NCBI RefSeq assembly: GCF_000012945.1
Contig: NC_007510.1
Location: forward strand, 1,798,001-1,862,000
DNA length: 64,000 nt
Reading direction: 5' to 3'
Source: Burkholderia lata
Lineage (GTDB): Bacteria > Pseudomonadota > Gammaproteobacteria > Burkholderiales > Burkholderiaceae
Both the position numbers and the translations under genes were made by a program. The notes under the pieces were generated by a model. That model was not told the origin of the DNA, did no database searches, and saw only the letters and a program-made list of their open reading frames with translations. Below are positions 44,616 to 53,674 of this stretch, piece after piece (position 1 is the first letter of the stretch; every line of letters starts with the position of its first letter).

Positions 44616-45869
44616 ATGACGGCGTGGCTGACAGTAGTAGGCATCGGCGACGACGGTTACGCGGGGCTCGGACGCAGCGCGCGGCGCGCGCTGCTCGACG
44701 CGACGCTCGTCGTCGGCGCGAAGCGGCATCTCGACATGCTGCCCGCGCGGCTGCCGGCCGCGCGCGAAACCTGGCCGTCGCCGTTCGATCTCGCGGGCGT
44801 GCTGGCCCGACGCGCATCGCCCGTCTGCGTGCTCGCCAGTGGCGACCCGATGCTGTTCGGCGTCGGCGCCACGCTCGCGCGCCAGCTTTCCCCCGACGAA
44901 TGGCGCGTGCTGCCCGCACCGTCGTCGCTGTCGCTGGCAGCCGCGCGCCTCGGCTGGGCGCTGCAGGATGTCGGCGCGGTCTCGCTCGTCGGCCGTCCGC
45001 TTGCGACGCTCGCGCGTCACCTGCTGCCCGGCCGCCGCCTGTTCGTGCTGAGCGCCGACGGCCGCACGCCGGCCGCCGTCGCGGCCGAACTCGTCGCACG
45101 CGGCTTCGGGCCGACGCGCATCAGCGTGTTCGAACATCTCGGCGGCCCGCTCGAGCGGCGTCTCGACGGGCTCGCACAGGGCTGGCGCATCGACGAAACG
45201 GCCGCGCTCAATCTGGTGGCGCTCGACTGCCAGGCCTGCCCCGACGCGCCGCGCCGCGCGCTCACGCCCGGCCTGCCCGACGACGCGTACCGTCACGACG
45301 GCCAGCTCACCAAGCGCGACCTGCGCGCCATGACGCTCGGCCGCCTCGCGCCCGTGCCCGGCGAGCTGCTGTGGGACGTCGGCGCCGGCAGCGGCTCGAT
45401 CGGCATCGAGTGGATGCGCGCGCATCCGTCATGCCAGGCAATCGCGATCGAAGCGCATGCGGAGCGGCAACGCTTCATCGAACACAACCGTGATGCGCTC
45501 GGCGTGCCGGGCCTGCAACTCGTCGCGGGCCGCGCCCCCGATGCGCTCGCGGGGCTCGCCGCGCCCGACGCGATCTTCATCGGCGGCGGGGCGACCGCAC
45601 CCGGTGTGCTCGACGCGTGCTGGGCAGCGCTGAAACCGGGCGGCCGGCTGGTCGCGAACGCGGTCACGCTGCAGGGCGAGATGGCGCTCGCCGCGTGGCG
45701 CGATGCGCATGGCGGCACACTTACGCGTGTGTCGCTCGCACACGCCGAGCCGCTCGGCCGTTTCGACACGTGGCGGCAACCGTTGCCGGTCACGCTGTAC
45801 GACGTGCGCAAGCCCGACACCGCCGACACGCCCGCACCGTCGACCGCGACGAACGCAACGGACGCGTGA
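44616..45869 (+). CDS. cobL: Precorrin-6B methyltransferase/decarboxylase CobL
   Basis: A 417-residue fusion of CbiE and CbiT that methylates C5 and C15 and decarboxylates the ring. The CbiE half has [39 protein letters not shown] and [20 protein letters not shown]. The CbiT half begins near residue 240 with [20 protein letters not shown], then [14 protein letters not shown], the SAM-binding motif, and [19 protein letters not shown]. It is the first gene of the rightward cobL-cbiD-cobK-cobM run. Its stop TGA and the next ATG share a base (TGATG), so they are coupled. No riboswitch is visible directly upstream. Confidence 0.96.
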   Translation: MTAWLTVVGIGDDGYAGLGRSARRALLDATLVVGAKRHLDMLPARLPAARETWPSPFDLAGVLARRASPVCVLASGDPMLFGVGATLARQLSPDEWRVLPAPSSLSLAAARLGWALQDVGAVSLVGRPLATLARHLLPGRRLFVLSADGRTPAAVAAELVARGFGPTRISVFEHLGGPLERRLDGLAQGWRIDETAALNLVALDCQACPDAPRRALTPGLPDDAYRHDGQLTKRDLRAMTLGRLAPVPGELLWDVGAGSGSIGIEWMRAHPSCQAIAIEAHAERQRFIEHNRDALGVPGLQLVAGRAPDALAGLAAPDAIFIGGGATAPGVLDACWAALKPGGRLVANAVTLQGEMALAAWRDAHGGTLTRVSLAHAEPLGRFDTWRQPLPVTLYDVRKPDTADTPAPSTATNATDA

Positions 45870-46957
45870 TGCGCGACGAGACCCCCGAACAGCCCGCGCC
45901 GCTACGCTTCGGCTATACGACCGGCAGCTGCGCGACCGCGACGTCGCTCGCCGCCGCACGGCTGCTGCTCGCGGGTAGTGCGGACGACGCGGTCGAGATC
46001 GTGCTGCCGAAGGGGCAGCGCGTGATGATGCGGCTCGAGTTCTGCCGGGCCACGGCCGACGGTGCGGAAGCCGCCACGATCAAGGATGCCGGCGACGATC
46101 CGGACGTCACGCACGGCGCGCTGATCTTCGCGCGCGTCGCGCTCGCGTCGGCGCCCGGCGTGCGGTTTCATGCGGGGCCGGGCGTCGGCACGGTCACGCG
46201 CGCGGGGCTGACGCTGCCGGTCGGTGAACCGGCAATCAACCCGGTGCCGCGCCAGATGATGACGACGCACCTGGAAGCGCTGGCGGCCGAGCACGGCTAC
46301 GCGGGCGGCTTCGACGTGACGATCGGTGTGGAAGGCGGCGAAGCGCTCGCGCTAAAGACGATGAACCCGCGGCTCGGCATCGTCGGCGGGCTGTCGATCC
46401 TCGGCACGACCGGCATCGTGCGGCCGTTCTCGTGTTCGGCCTATATCGCGTCGATCCACCAGGGCATCGACGTCGCACGCGCGAACGGTATCGCGCATAT
46501 CGCCGCATGCACCGGCAACGCGAGCGAGGACGCGATGCGCGCGCACTACCAACTGCCCGACATGGCGCTGATCGAGATGGGCGATTTCGCGGGTGCGGTC
46601 CTCAAGCACCTGCGGCGCGCACCGGTCGCGCGGCTGTCGATGTGCGGCGGCTTCGGCAAGCTCAGCAAGCTCGCGGCCGGCCATCTCGACCTGCACAGCC
46701 GCCATTCGAGCATCGACCTGCCGCTGCTCGCGCAGTGGGCGGCCGAAGCCGGCGCAAGCGATGCGCTGCAGGCCGCGATGCGCGCCGCGAACACGAGCCA
46801 GGAAGCGCTGAAGCTCGCGCATGCCGACGGCGTGCCGCTCGGCGATCTCGTTTGCGCACAGGCGCTGCGCGTCGCGCGCGACATCGTGCCGCCGTCGGTC
46901 GCTGTCGAGATATTCGCGATCGACCGGCAGGGCCGCTTCGTCGGGGAGGCGCGATGA
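45869..46957 (+). CDS. cbiD: Cobalt-precorrin-5B C1-methyltransferase CbiD
   Basis: A 362-residue CbiD-type enzyme that methylates C1. Family blocks are [74 protein letters not shown], and [15 protein letters not shown]. It is unrelated in sequence to CobF, which does this step in the classic aerobic pathway. Its presence beside CobG and a CobN-type chelatase means the C1 methylation here uses the enzyme type known from the anaerobic route. It is coupled to cobL and cobK by overlapping stop and start codons. Confidence 0.95.
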   Translation: MRDETPEQPAPLRFGYTTGSCATATSLAAARLLLAGSADDAVEIVLPKGQRVMMRLEFCRATADGAEAATIKDAGDDPDVTHGALIFARVALASAPGVRFHAGPGVGTVTRAGLTLPVGEPAINPVPRQMMTTHLEALAAEHGYAGGFDVTIGVEGGEALALKTMNPRLGIVGGLSILGTTGIVRPFSCSAYIASIHQGIDVARANGIAHIAACTGNASEDAMRAHYQLPDMALIEMGDFAGAVLKHLRRAPVARLSMCGGFGKLSKLAAGHLDLHSRHSSIDLPLLAQWAAEAGASDALQAAMRAANTSQEALKLAHADGVPLGDLVCAQALRVARDIVPPSVAVEIFAIDRQGRFVGEAR

Positions 46958-47685
46958 GTACGCGCATCCTGCTGCTCGGCGGCACCGGCGATGCGCTGAA
47001 GATTGCACGCGCGCTCGGGCCTCGTCACGTCTACAGCCTGGCCGGCCTCGGCAAGGTACCCGACGACCTGCGCTGCGACGTGCGCGTCGGCGGCTTCGGT
47101 GGCGCGGCCGGGCTGGCCGCGTATCTGCGCGACGCCGGCATCGGCCTCGTGATCGACGCGACGCATCCGTATGCCGCGCAGATCAGCGCGAATGCCGCGG
47201 CCGCGGCGCGTGAAGCGAGCGTGCCGCTGTGGGCGCTGCGCCGCGCGCCGTGGGCGCCGCAACCCGGCGACGACTGGCGCATGGTCGACGACTGGGCCGG
47301 CATCGAGGCCGCGCTTGCACCGTTCAAGCGGCCGCTGTTTACGCTCGGCCGCGAACCGCTCGCGCATCTCGACGCGATCCCGCCGCACCAGTTCTGGCTC
47401 GTGCGCTGCCTCGACGCGCATCCCGGCAACGCGCATGCGCAGATCGTCGCCGCGCGCGGGCCGTTCACGCTCGACGGCGAGCGCGCGCTGTTCGCGCTGA
47501 TGGGCATCGACGTCGTCGTCAGCAAGAACAGCGGTGGCGCGGCCACCGAAGCCAAGCTCGACGTCGCGCGCGAACGCCGGCTGCCGGTCGTAATGCTGCG
47601 CCGTCCGCCGCTGCCCGCGGCCGACCGCGCATTCGATTCGGCTACGGCGCTCATCGACGCGCTCGATCCGGCCACGCGCACGTGA
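46954..47685 (+). CDS. cobK: Precorrin-6A reductase CobK
   Basis: A 243-residue NADPH-dependent reductase (CobK/CbiJ family) that reduces the corrin macrocycle before methylation by CobL. It starts [20 protein letters not shown], with the nucleotide-binding Gly motif, and later has [32 protein letters not shown] and [18 protein letters not shown], the last being a conserved family block. ATG 46954 follows GGGGAGG and overlaps the cbiD stop (ATGA). Which of CobK or CbiJ it resembles more is not clear by eye, and the gene context does not decide. Confidence 0.94.
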   Translation: MSTRILLLGGTGDALKIARALGPRHVYSLAGLGKVPDDLRCDVRVGGFGGAAGLAAYLRDAGIGLVIDATHPYAAQISANAAAAAREASVPLWALRRAPWAPQPGDDWRMVDDWAGIEAALAPFKRPLFTLGREPLAHLDAIPPHQFWLVRCLDAHPGNAHAQIVAARGPFTLDGERALFALMGIDVVVSKNSGGAATEAKLDVARERRLPVVMLRRPPLPAADRAFDSATALIDALDPATRT

Positions 47686-47728
47686 CGCCACGCGGCGGAT
47701 CATTCAATGAATTGACGGAGATTTTTCG

Positions 47729-48457
47729 ATGACGGTGTATTTCATCGGCGCGGGCCCCGGCGACCCGGAGCTGATCACGGTGAAGGGCCAGCGCCTCGTA
47801 CGCACGTGCCCGGTGATCCTGTATGCGGGTTCGCTGGTGCCGGCCGCCGTGCTCGACGGCCATCGCGCGGAGCAGGTCGTCAATACGGCCGAGCTCGACC
47901 TCGACGCCATCGTCGCGCTGCTCGCCGGCGCGCACGCGAAAGGGCAAGACGTCGCGCGCGTGCATTCGGGCGACCCGTCGCTGTACGGCGCGATCGGCGA
48001 GCAGATTCGCCGATTGAAAGCGCTCGGGATTCCATATGAAATCGTGCCCGGCGTAACGGCCACGGCTGCGTGCGCGGCGACGCTCGGCGTCGAGCTAACG
48101 CTGCCCGGCGTCGCGCAGACGGTGATCCTCACGCGCTTCGCGGGCAAGACGACAATGCCGGAAGGCGAAGCGCTCGGCTCGCTCGCCGCGCACCGCGCGA
48201 CGCTCGCGATTCATCTCGGCGTGCGCCATCTCGCCCGCATCGTCGACGAAGTGCTGCCGCATTACGGTGCCGATTGCCCGGTCGCGGTGATCTATCGCGC
48301 AAGCTGGCCCGATGAAGCCCGCGTGACCGGCACGCTCGCCGACATCGTCGGCAAGGTGCAGGGCACGCAGATCGAGCGCACGGCGCTGATCCTGATCGGG
48401 CGCGTGCTCGACGCCGAAGGGTTCGCGGATTCGACGCTGTACGCGAGCGCGGGCTGA
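47729..48457 (+). CDS. cobM: Precorrin-4 C11-methyltransferase CobM
   Basis: A 242-residue SAM-dependent methyltransferase. Family motifs are TVYFIGAGPGDPELITVKG, VILYAGSLVPAAVLDGH, VARVHSGDPSLYGAIGEQIR, YEIVPGVTATAACAATLGVE, and the segment QTVILTRFAGKTTMPEGE. It methylates C11 of precorrin-4 to give precorrin-5. It is the last gene of the run; a 43-base gap follows cobK, with a GGAG-type site just before ATG 47729. Its stop codon at 48457 directly abuts the stop of the convergent EamA-type transporter. Confidence 0.96.
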   Translation: MTVYFIGAGPGDPELITVKGQRLVRTCPVILYAGSLVPAAVLDGHRAEQVVNTAELDLDAIVALLAGAHAKGQDVARVHSGDPSLYGAIGEQIRRLKALGIPYEIVPGVTATAACAATLGVELTLPGVAQTVILTRFAGKTTMPEGEALGSLAAHRATLAIHLGVRHLARIVDEVLPHYGADCPVAVIYRASWPDEARVTGTLADIVGKVQGTQIERTALILIGRVLDAEGFADSTLYASAG

Positions 48458-49369
48458 TCACGCACGGGCCGGCCCGGGTTCGGAACGGCGTTCGCGCAGG
48501 TGCGTGTAGAGCGCCGCGCCGATCGTGATTGCGCCGCCGACGAAGTAGATCGGCGACGCCGATTCGCCGAGGATCAGGATCGACGCGGCGATGCCGACGA
48601 CGGGGATCAGGTTGAGCACGACCACGCTCCAGTACGATGCGTTGTCGCGCGCGCCACGAAAATAGAACAGGAAAGCGAGCGTGAATTGCAGCACGCCGAT
48701 CGCCAGCGCGGGCCACACGGCCGGCCACGCCGGTAACCGGTGCGGCCCGCTGCCGCCCGCGTCGATGCCGAGCAACACGAGCGCCAGCAGCAGCGAGCCG
48801 GCCTGCTGGATCAGCAGCATCGCCGTCGCGGACGGAAGCGTCACGGCCTGCGTCGACAACGACACGTACAGCGCGGCCACCATCACGCCGGCGAACACGA
48901 ACGCATCGCCGCGCAGCGACGCGTGCCCGTCCGCCGATGCATCGCCGAGCGTGATGACGACGACACCCATCAACGCGACGACGCCCGCAACCAGCAGCCG
49001 TCCGTCGACCCTGAACCGGAACAGCACGATGTTGAACGCGAGAATACCGAGCGGTTCGAGCGCGAAGATCACCGCCGTGTGCAGCGCGGACGTCGATTGC
49101 ATGCCGACGAACCCGAGATAGTACGCACCGCGCGGTTCGAGCATGCCGATCAGCGCCACCACGGCGATCTGCGCCGGCGCGATGCCTTGCAGGCTCACGC
49201 GCTGCACGGCGGCGAGACACGCGAGCACCGCGACGCTGGCGGCGATCTGCAGCACGATGAGCCACGCGGGCGACAGGGCAGGCAGCACCATCTTGCTGAA
49301 CGGAATGGCGATGCCCCAGCACAGCGTCGCCATGATCAGGTATCCGGTCTTGCGCGCGTTGTCGTTCAT
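48458..49369 (-). CDS. EamA-family (DMT) inner-membrane transporter
   Basis: A 303-residue drug/metabolite transporter with ten predicted hydrophobic helices in two EamA repeats (first: YLIMATLCWGIAIPFSKMVL, second starting near residue 155 with GDAFVFAGVMVAALYVSLST). It begins MNDNARKTGYL; ATG 49369 is the natural start. It is divergent from a MarR-type regulator with a palindrome between them, so efflux under MarR control is likely. Substrate unknown. Its 3' end touches cobM on the opposite strand, but the two are otherwise unrelated. Confidence 0.9.
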   Translation of the reverse strand: MNDNARKTGYLIMATLCWGIAIPFSKMVLPALSPAWLIVLQIAASVAVLACLAAVQRVSLQGIAPAQIAVVALIGMLEPRGAYYLGFVGMQSTSALHTAVIFALEPLGILAFNIVLFRFRVDGRLLVAGVVALMGVVVITLGDASADGHASLRGDAFVFAGVMVAALYVSLSTQAVTLPSATAMLLIQQAGSLLLALVLLGIDAGGSGPHRLPAWPAVWPALAIGVLQFTLAFLFYFRGARDNASYWSVVVLNLIPVVGIAASILILGESASPIYFVGGAITIGAALYTHLRERRSEPGPARA

Positions 49370-49474
49370 GCGTGGACTCCACTCGGTCTGTCGACCCGTA
49401 GAATGCGGGCGTGCGGCCGCCCGAATCGAGCGGGCCGCGCCGCGGCTGACATCGGTGAAACGGTGGTTTAAATT

Positions 49475-49495
49475 ATATGCGTGACGCACACATAT
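49475..49495. promoter_or_regulatory. 21-bp near-palindrome between EamA transporter and MarR regulator
   Basis: The arms ATATG (49475-49479) and CATAT (49491-49495), and inner GTG and CAC, match around centre 49485; two pairs mismatch. It lies 16 bases before the MarR GTG start in the shared promoter region, the usual place for a MarR operator. Confidence 0.6.
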
Positions 49496-49510
49496 GCTAG
49501 GAGCGCCTAC

Positions 49511-50047
49511 GTGAAAAAGCAACGCCTGAACAATTTGTTGGGCGCACTCGCGCTCGGGCTGAACGACCGGGTAGAGGACGCCATCGCCCGCGACACGGGG
49601 CTGCACGGATCGAGCGTGGATGCGCTGGTGCTGCTGTCGCAATCGCATGCGCTGACGATCGACGCGCTGGCACGGCAATTGATGCTCGTGCATTCGTCGG
49701 CGGTGCGGCTCGCCGAGCGGATGGTGCAGGAAGGGCTTGCCGCACGCGAGCCCGGCGACGACAAGCGCACTGTCGTGCTGACGCTGACCGAGGCCGGGCA
49801 CGATGCGGTGCAGGAGGTGCTTGCCGCGCGCGGTGCGGCGATCGCGGACTTCACGCGCACGTTGACGCCGGAGCAATGCGCGCAGCTCATGCCGATCTGC
49901 GAGCAACTGGTCGGCGCGCTGGCCGACGACATGCAGAATGCGATCCGCGTGTGCCGGCAGTGCGACGAAGACGCGTGCGATTTGCGGCGCTGCCCGTCCG
50001 AGCGTGCGTATCGGCGGTTCGAGGCGGGGCAGGAAGCGGGTGGCTGA
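49511..50047 (+). CDS. MarR-family regulator with C-terminal Cys cluster
   Basis: A 178-residue MarR-type winged-helix repressor. The DNA-binding part shows SSVDALVLLSQSHALTIDAL, LMLVHSSAVRLAERMVQEGL and the wing PGDDKRTVVLTLTEAG. The C-terminus adds CRQCDEDACDLRRC, four cysteines at 148, 151, 156 and 161 (CX2CX4CX4C), a pattern suited to metal or redox sensing. GTG 49511 follows AGGAG; an upstream GTG (49481) would overlap the palindrome. It is divergent from the EamA transporter and presumably controls it. The sensing role of the cysteines is an inference from spacing. Confidence 0.9.
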   Translation: MKKQRLNNLLGALALGLNDRVEDAIARDTGLHGSSVDALVLLSQSHALTIDALARQLMLVHSSAVRLAERMVQEGLAAREPGDDKRTVVLTLTEAGHDAVQEVLAARGAAIADFTRTLTPEQCAQLMPICEQLVGALADDMQNAIRVCRQCDEDACDLRRCPSERAYRRFEAGQEAGG

Positions 50048-50138
50048 CGCAGGCGCGGTGCACCGGCACGCCGCGCGCCGCGCTCAGTCAGTCAGATCCC
50101 GAACAACGCCTTATCCGATCGCGGCGGGGCAAAACGCG

Positions 50139-51317
50139 CTACGCACGCGCGACGTGCAGCACCCGCTTCGGTGCAAACCCCGCCGCCAGCGCGAACAGCG
50201 CGACACACAGGCAGGCCATCGCGATCCACGCGGGTGACAGGTCCGCGAGGTGCTGGCGCACGATGCCCGCCGCGAACGGGAACAGCCCGGCGATCAGGTA
50301 GCCGATGCCCTGCACGAACCCCGTCAGCGACGCGGCATCGGCCGGTGTCGCGGCGTGGTCAACGGTGACGATCAGCGACAGCGGAAACAGCGCGCCGATC
50401 CCCGCACCCATCAACAGCGCGGCCGGTAGCGCAAGCGCTTCCGGTGCGACCAGCATCACCAGCAAGCCGACGAACAGCGACGCGATCGCCGCATGCAGCG
50501 CGGGCCGGCGATCGGGCAGGCGGTCGATCATCGCCGAGATCGTCAGCCCCGCGACGACTTCCGCGAGCGTCACGCCGCCGAGCAGGCTGCCGGCCGCCGT
50601 CGGCGACCAGCCGAGCCGCATGTAGTACGGCGGCAGCCACGCGAGCACGAGCGTGTACGCGCCCGTCGCGATGCCGAAGAACAGCGCGAGCCGCCACGCG
50701 CGCGGCGAGCGCGACGGCTGCGTGTTCGACGCCGACGTCGGCCCGGCGGCGAATGCGTCGCCGCCGCGACTGGCCAGCGGCCAGGCCAGAGCAGCCACCG
50801 CGGCCGGCAGCGCCCAGCCCGCGAGCGCGGGAAGCCAGCCCCAGCGCGCCGCGGCAAACGGCGCGATAACGCTCGCGAGCACGGCGCCGCCCATGATCGA
50901 CGTCGAATAGACGCCCATCGCCCCGCCGATCCGCGTCGAGAAATTCGCCTTCACGAAGCCAGGCAGCAGCGCCTGCACCATCGCGATCCCGACGCCTGCG
51001 CAGCAGGCGCTCGCGAGCAGCAGCCATGCGTGCTGCGCGCCGACGCGCGACACGCAGGCCAGCCCGATCAGCGCGACGCCGAGCCAGACGCCGCCCGCGA
51101 TGCCGGTCAGGCGCTGCAGGCGCCGCGCACTCAGCGCGCCGAGCCCCATCAGCAGGATCGGGATCGTCGTCAGCAGGCTGGCCGCGCCGTCGCTGATGCC
51201 GGTCGTGCGCTGGATCATGTCGAGCAGCGGGCCGACCGCGGCGAGCGCCGGCCGCAGGTTCAGCCCGACAAGGACGATGGCGGCGAGCCGCCATCCGGGG
51301 GAAGTGAAGCGATTCAT
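50139..51317 (-). CDS. MFS transporter, CynX/NimT type
   Basis: A 392-residue membrane protein with twelve hydrophobic segments. The N-terminus WRLAAIVLVGLNLRPALAAV is the typical CynX/NimT signature, followed by GISDGAASLLTTIPILLMGL and LLPGFVKANFSTRIGGAMG. Characterised relatives handle cyanate or nitroimidazole-type compounds, but most are unassigned. ATG 51317 is chosen because it starts directly before the conserved region. It is divergent from a second MarR gene; two identical-type palindromes occupy the gap, so it is very probably repressed by that MarR. Confidence 0.9.
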   Translation of the reverse strand: MNRFTSPGWRLAAIVLVGLNLRPALAAVGPLLDMIQRTTGISDGAASLLTTIPILLMGLGALSARRLQRLTGIAGGVWLGVALIGLACVSRVGAQHAWLLLASACCAGVGIAMVQALLPGFVKANFSTRIGGAMGVYSTSIMGGAVLASVIAPFAAARWGWLPALAGWALPAAVAALAWPLASRGGDAFAAGPTSASNTQPSRSPRAWRLALFFGIATGAYTLVLAWLPPYYMRLGWSPTAAGSLLGGVTLAEVVAGLTISAMIDRLPDRRPALHAAIASLFVGLLVMLVAPEALALPAALLMGAGIGALFPLSLIVTVDHAATPADAASLTGFVQGIGYLIAGLFPFAAGIVRQHLADLSPAWIAMACLCVALFALAAGFAPKRVLHVARA

Positions 51318-51377
51318 TGCAAGACCCTCGATATCGGTGCGCGACCCCGGTGAGGCGCCGCGCGTTTTCATGTAAAG

Positions 51378-51423
51378 TATCTCGACATCAAGATAAACGG
51401 TGATTTATCTCGACGTCAAGATA
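51378..51423. promoter_or_regulatory. Twin 18-bp palindromic operators between MFS and MarR
   Basis: TATCTCGACATCAAGATA (51378-51395) and TATCTCGACGTCAAGATA (51406-51423) differ at one base and are 28 bases apart, centre to centre. Both are near-perfect dyads (TATCTcGA against TCaAGATA). They lie in the 128-base divergent region, 22 bases before the MarR ATG. Two sites nearly three helical turns apart suggest cooperative MarR binding covering both promoters. Confidence 0.75.
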
Positions 51424-51445
51424 ACTGGTGAGCCGAGGAGGGTTA

Positions 51446-51961
51446 ATGGATCGAGCCGCACATGCGCTCGCACAATGGCGCGCCGAGCGTCCGGATCTCG
51501 ACGCGTCGTCGATGGTGGTGACGGGGCGGCTGCAGGAAGCGGCGCTCGTGATCGCGCGCGACCGTCTCAATCCGCTGTTCGCGCGCTACGGGATGCAGCC
51601 GGGTGAGTTCGACGTGCTGGCGACGCTGAGGCGTGGCGGGGCGCCGTTCGCGTTGACGCCGACGGCGCTTTACGACGCGCTGATGATGTCGTCGGGTGGG
51701 ATGACTGCGCGGATCGACCGGTTGCAGAAAGCAGGGTGGGTGGAGCGCCGGCCGAATCCGGCGGATGGGCGTGGGACGCTTGTGGCGCTGACGGAGACCG
51801 GTCGCGCGCTGATCGATGAAGCGGTTGTCGCGCATATCGACAATCAGCGGGAGTTGCTGGGCGTGCTGTCGGATGCGGAACAGGCGCAGTTGTCGGAACT
51901 GCTGGGAAAGCTGCTGGCGGGGTTGGGGGACGGGGCGCTGAAAGGGGCTGAGGGAAAGTAG
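51446..51961 (+). CDS. MarR-family transcriptional regulator
   Basis: A 171-residue MarR protein. Winged-helix features are ALTPTALYDALMMSSGGMTA, RIDRLQKAGWVERRPNPADG (recognition helix and wing) and the LTETGRALIDEAVVAHI dimerisation helix. ATG 51446 follows a strong GAGGAGG site; GTG 51428 upstream is less likely. It is divergent from the CynX-type MFS gene with twin palindromes between them, so local repression is the expected role. The ligand is unknown. GC content drops soon after its end. Confidence 0.92.
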   Translation: MDRAAHALAQWRAERPDLDASSMVVTGRLQEAALVIARDRLNPLFARYGMQPGEFDVLATLRRGGAPFALTPTALYDALMMSSGGMTARIDRLQKAGWVERRPNPADGRGTLVALTETGRALIDEAVVAHIDNQRELLGVLSDAEQAQLSELLGKLLAGLGDGALKGAEGK

Positions 51962-52210
51962 CGTCGCGGAATGAGTTATGCAAACGCAGGAGGCGGGCAA
52001 AAGAGTTCTTCGTGAATTTTCTCGAACGTCGCTTACCGACCCGGAGCGGTCATCCGCTTGCCGTCGTGAATGGCTCGCCAAAGCAACTTTCCCATGTCAT
52101 ATGAGCACGCGACCCAACGACATACCGGCAAACGCTACCTCAATCTCGTACTCGCGCATGTACAACCAACTATCGAACAGTACGTCGCGACCTGGATGCG
52201 TGCAATTTCG

Positions 52211-52708
52211 CTACAAATAACTCGTCGTAAACGATGCGAAAACCGCCGAAACACCATCTTGAAAATCGCCGGGAGCTTTGGGCGAAAGAAGTACGGACAC
52301 GTCGGTGCGCGAGAAAAGCAAGCTTGTACGGTACTGCTCTATCCGCGCAACAACATCATATCTATGCGGTAGACTCCCCGGCTGGTTTGGTCCCGGCCGT
52401 GCTCCGACTGCAAATCCGGCGGCGCGAAGAATAATTTCGGCGTCGTCAAATGAACTTCCGAGCGGAATGTAGCGAACTGCGAGCCAAGTAATGTCCCCGG
52501 CTTTATCTATCTCTTGGGTCGAGCCGCTTTTGGGGACCTTCTGATACGCCTTGTCGATTTCAATGCGAAATCGCTTTCCCAGTACTTCGAGGTCTTGCCG
52601 AGGGGATGCGAGCGACGCCCAAGGTACGAGCGCAAAATAAAGCGGCACCCATAATCCCGCGTGTATCGCAGTGCGTCGTTGGGAGACCAGCTTCCGACTT
52701 TTTGCCAT
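52211..52708 (-). CDS. Secreted or anchored hypothetical protein
   Basis: A 165-residue protein that I do not recognise. It begins MAKSRKLVSQRRTAIHAGLW and continues into a hydrophobic stretch (VPLYFALVPWASLA), which reads as a signal peptide or a single N-terminal anchor, likely cleaved near LAS. The rest is a mixed-charge globular region with WLAVRYIPLGSSFDDAEIIL and AAGFAVGARPGPNQPG; no catalytic motif is visible. ATG 52708 follows GGAGGTGG. Codon use is less GC-rich than that of the neighbours, which suggests recent acquisition. No operon partner: the next gene runs the other way. Confidence 0.65.
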   Translation of the reverse strand: MAKSRKLVSQRRTAIHAGLWVPLYFALVPWASLASPRQDLEVLGKRFRIEIDKAYQKVPKSGSTQEIDKAGDITWLAVRYIPLGSSFDDAEIILRAAGFAVGARPGPNQPGSLPHRYDVVARIEQYRTSLLFSRTDVSVLLSPKAPGDFQDGVSAVFASFTTSYL

Positions 52709-52952
52709 TGCCACCTCCGATTCGCAGGATCGGTCGCATCGCAACGCGGATGGTTCTCACCGGAACATCGCGGGCGATTGGGTTGGAGCATGCGTCCGTG
52801 GAGCCCTGGTGTCAACGATCTAGCCCCAACTGTTGGAAGACCGCTTCTGACTGACGCGGGCGGTCGCCTTGTCAGTAAGCGGCCGGTCGAACTATATATA
52901 CTTCCCTATCAACATGTTGCCTCCCTGAGCCTGAACGCAAAAGGACGCTCCC

Positions 52953-53540
52953 ATGAGATTGCTGACAACTGCCGAGGCTGATGAATACCTGCAGACTATA
53001 GGCATGCAGATAGGAAGTTGGAATCAAATCGCCGACATACCGCGTGAAAGAACTGTACGCACCTACCTGCCGTACAGTGCGCCCACTAATTCGCGGGAAC
53101 TGTACGTGTTTGCGCATCACGCGGCCGGCTGGTTGCCCGCAGGCAAGTGGAAAATATTCCAGATCGACAATTCGAGCGCGTTCCGCGGGGACGAGCTTCA
53201 GTTCATCGATACCGTGCTCGGACCCAACACCGGCCTGGGCCGTGATATCGATGTTTGGTCCCGATCTCTTTTGTTCGAAGGGGCCGCAAACGCGAACCTC
53301 GACGTTTCTGATGAGCTAACCATCGCAAGGCTCATTTATCTGTTCTTGCTTTTCGAACAGCATGCCTATGTGGTCTCTTCGGAGAGTTTGAACGGTCAAC
53401 GGCTAGGCATACAAGATGGCGTCATCGATTTCGAGTCCGATGTCTTCTACCGCCCTGCGGCTGATCAACTGATGCGTGTGTTCGAGTCTGAGCCATTGCG
53501 GCTTCCGTCATGGATGGACCGCTTTTTAGACGTCGCCTGA
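52953..53540 (+). CDS. Hypothetical cytoplasmic protein (unrecognised)
   Basis: A 195-residue protein starting MRLLTTAEADEYLQTIGMQI. It is acidic, has no signal peptide or membrane segment, and contains the blocks AAGWLPAGKWKIFQIDNSSA, ELTIARLIYLFLLFEQHAYV and GIQDGVIDFESD. The overall look, with alternating acidic helices and strands and no catalytic motif, is like small immunity-type or SMI1-like proteins, but I cannot assign it to a family. The gene is AT-richer than its surroundings. An AT-rich TATATA element lies about 60 bases before the start. No toxin-like partner is adjacent. Confidence 0.6.
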   Translation: MRLLTTAEADEYLQTIGMQIGSWNQIADIPRERTVRTYLPYSAPTNSRELYVFAHHAAGWLPAGKWKIFQIDNSSAFRGDELQFIDTVLGPNTGLGRDIDVWSRSLLFEGAANANLDVSDELTIARLIYLFLLFEQHAYVVSSESLNGQRLGIQDGVIDFESDVFYRPAADQLMRVFESEPLRLPSWMDRFLDVA

Positions 53541-53602
53541 TTGGCTGCTTCTGTCCGAACACCGACAATCTTCCCGGCGTTCCCCGGAAATTCGCCATGC
53601 AC

Positions 53603-53632
53603 AAAAAAAACCCGCCGCGCAATGCGGCGGGC
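53603..53632 (-). terminator. Intrinsic terminator after the GST gene
   Basis: A perfect 8-bp stem (CCCGCCGC 53612-53619 with GCGGCGGG 53625-53632) and a 5-base loop are followed, on the minus strand, by a run of Ts (53603-53611). It ends the GST transcript 43 bases after its stop. A TTTT on the other side may give weak termination rightwards too. Confidence 0.9.
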
Positions 53633-53674
53633 TTTTCAGTTCGCGGCCCGCACAGCGTGCGCCCGCTCAACCCA

